From Tomocerus qinae (lineage: Eukaryota > Arthropoda > Collembola > Entomobryomorpha > Tomoceridae), in the NCBI GenBank assembly GCA_020055645.1, contig CM034546.1, positions 118,284,375 through 118,348,374 on the forward strand: a stretch of 64,000 nt of DNA. The letters are read 5' to 3'. Position numbers and translations under genes: made by a program. Below are positions 61,996 through 64,000 of this stretch, one piece after another. The stretch's first letter is position 1. Every line of letters starts with the position of its first letter. The notes beneath the pieces are model-generated. The model did no database searches and was not told the origin of the DNA. It worked only from the letters and a program-made list of their open reading frames with translations.

Positions 61996-62139
61996 AACGT
62001 TACAAAACGTTATACAACGTTACAAAACGTTATACAACGTTACAAAACGTTATACAACGTTACAAAACGTTATACAACGTTACAAAACGTTATACAACGT
62101 TACAAAACGTTATACAACGTTACAAAACGTTATACAACG
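61996..62139. repeat. 20-bp tandem repeat, about 7 copies
   Basis: The unit AACGTTACAAAACGTTATAC is repeated 7.2 times almost without variation. It is made of two related 10-mers, each starting with the palindrome AACGTT. It starts 34 bp beyond the P-like element's target duplication. Confidence 0.95.
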
Positions 62140-64000
62140 GGTATATGTTTGGGAATAACCAATCTGTCTGTCTGTCCGTCAATCTGGTAACAAGATAACC
62201 CACAAAGGCTTAGGACAATACTACTAAGCAGTTTATAGTCACCCCTGATAGGAAACGTGGGTGAAAAACAATAAATAACCATAAATTGACGTAACTTGAG
62301 TTTTAATCGTGAAAGACAGTTTATGGCTCGGTCAAAATCAGAAAGGTTGAGGATTGGGGGATCATTACTAATTAGATTACAGTCATCCCCCTGCAGGGAA
62401 AGTGGATGAATAACAAAAAATAACAAAATTTAACCTAATATTCGTTTTGTTAATCGTATAAAGTTGTGTAACTCGTTCGAAAGGTCACTGGTCGTTCGAT
62501 GCTATTTATCGTCGTTATCCATGCGATTTCCCACCACTTCTTTACACCCATTTGTACATGGGTTTATTATTATTGTGGTGCTGGTGCATGGTGGTTGTAC
62601 CTTAATAATAATATGGGTATAGTAGTATATATGTACCGAGATATATTTATATAATATTAGTGTTTATATAGACAATAGGAATACCCTACCCATACCATAC
62701 CCATCCATGGGCTCAATAAACAAGGGTCGTCTCGCTTTGGCCGCGGACAGGCAGGCAGGGCCCATAATATTATGCCATATTCTAGTGTCTCTAAATTGCG
62801 TAACTCAGTTTCGCTGCTTGCATTGCATCCAATGATCCGGGACCGAACCAACAATCATACACCATATCATAATCATAATATATCATAATATTATTTCATT
62901 TTTTTCTGCCAATTAAGCCTACATTTTAACTATTTTTAACACAGCGCAGAAAGAGGTCCACGATTCCCCCACAAAAAGTCGTATACTGATTATATACTGA
63001 TATATTGCAACTAATCTATTTACAACTTTGCTCATAAACCTTCCAATTTGTTGGTATATAGAGTGAGACGCAAAAATTAAAGTTTAAATAGAGGTTTCCC
63101 ACAATTGGTGACCGGTCACTAAATTAACATAAATAGGTATTGAAATGACTACAGTACCTGCCTGTGTTATCCTGGAATTGTGGGAAACGTCTATTGTAAA
63201 GCATACGGTTCATCGGTTATCACAGAATAGAGGCCATCTACCGTGTTGTGTCAAGACTTTAATAAGAGAAATGGCATGCTATTTATTACTGTGAAGCTAT
63301 GGCATGGCCAATCAGCACACTTGATTCAAGTCAGCTGATCCGCTCCGCCAGTCAACACATTTGATTCAACTTGTGGGCAGCGGCTTAGTGGCTTCAACAA
63401 AAACAAAGAATTGTCCCATCTTCTATACCTCACTAACTCTCCATTGTTAATCTATGATCGGTTATAACAGTATAAAAATATGAATGAATTGTTCTAGTTC
63501 TAAAGAATATTTCCATAAATGTTTTACATTGATCGTGTGCCTGTTGGCTTGTAGTGGCTTGCATAAATACTACTTTTACCAATAGAGCTGACTTAAAAAT
63601 GACAATATGAAATTTTTAATACATAGTTTTGCCTTCATAAACATATTATTTTCGTTTGTATAAAAGAATTTTCTTTTTAATACTTTATTTTGTGCATATT
63701 TTCTATTTTACATACATTTCCCCATCTTTTGGTACCTTATTTTTCGTATATTTTCCTGTTTTTGTACACATTTGCCAACCATTTCTAAATCCCCACATTT
63801 GTATGCATTTTCAAAAGATAAATCTTTACTCTACATAAGCATAAAGTGGGGCATGCGCATGGGATTCTTTCATTATTCTTGAATAAATGTTTGTATGTTT
63901 CTATGTCCGTAATATTTTGTAATTAATTAGTGAAATTCGGGCCAATGCGCAGTCGCTAGAAATTTACTGATTGCAACATTTTCTAGCACATTTTGTGTGC
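62140..64000. other. Non-coding tail of the window
   Basis: CTGTCTGTCTGTCC microsatellite-like sequence near 62163 is followed by two similar segments (GTCACCCCTGATAGGAAACG near 62238; GTCATCCCCCTGCAGGGAAA near 62382) that suggest a decayed tandem or transposon relic. A hairpin lies at 63087-63195. No gene is recognisable. Confidence 0.45.
63087..63195. repeat. 109-bp hairpin with 20-bp arms
   Basis: AATAGAGGTTTCCCACAATT at 63087-63106 is inverted at 63176-63195 with one mismatch. The interior includes the palindrome GTGACCGGTCAC at about 63108-63119. It may be a miniature element or a structured RNA; no target duplication is evident. Confidence 0.55.

Noticed and set aside
61996..62139. CRISPR-like array
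   Set aside because: Uniform 20-bp tandem units without spacers; a simple satellite.

Overview
The window is nuclear DNA of an animal, most likely an arthropod. It is AT-rich and intron-rich with GT-AG introns, and its genes are metazoan-conserved: the DHDDS cis-prenyltransferase, a BRWD3/PHIP protein, NAD-isocitrate dehydrogenase beta, HSPBAP1, a CHIC protein, proteasome subunit Rpn3/PSMD3 and LASP. The arthropod assignment is an inference. There is no operon logic; neighbours are ordinary housekeeping genes with separate roles. I built exon models by hand from splice sites and family homology. Most of the exon chains sum to a multiple of three, which supports the models.

Layout. 1-8841: a Ty3/gypsy LTR retrotransposon on the minus strand, with an open pol frame running off the left edge and a gag broken by frameshifts. 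9009-9925: the last two exons of an unrecognised acidic plus-strand gene. 11079-12243: DHDDS (minus). 12400-12807: an inverted-repeat element. 15220-18108: a nearly complete PIF/Harbinger transposon with terminal repeats, a 3-bp target duplication, an intact three-exon DDE transposase and a frameshifted Myb/SANT partner. 18175-18268: a strong hairpin. 18895-28997: the complete 20-exon BRWD3/PHIP gene (2003 aa).

32167-36242: Idh3b (minus, 11 exons, shortened C-terminus), with degenerate copies of its exons 3 and 4 upstream. 37303-39793: HSPBAP1 (minus). 40143-40637: CHIC1/2 (minus), divergent from PSMD3/Rpn3 at 42193-47511 (plus). The sixth PSMD3 intron is swollen by a Helitron-like element that carries a large satellite array. 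49417-52298: Lasp (minus). 56258-58933: an unrecognised Ser/Arg-rich minus-strand gene. 59465-61955: a P-element-like transposon relic with 31-bp terminal repeats, a 7-8 bp target duplication, a scrambled THAP-domain transposase and a foldback insertion. 61996-62139: a 20-bp satellite. The rest, to 64000, is non-coding with small inverted repeats.

No new multi-gene system is evident. The most interesting signals are the transposable elements (P-like relic, Harbinger pair, Helitron with satellite), the miRNA-like hairpin, and the Idh3b C-terminus and exon duplication.
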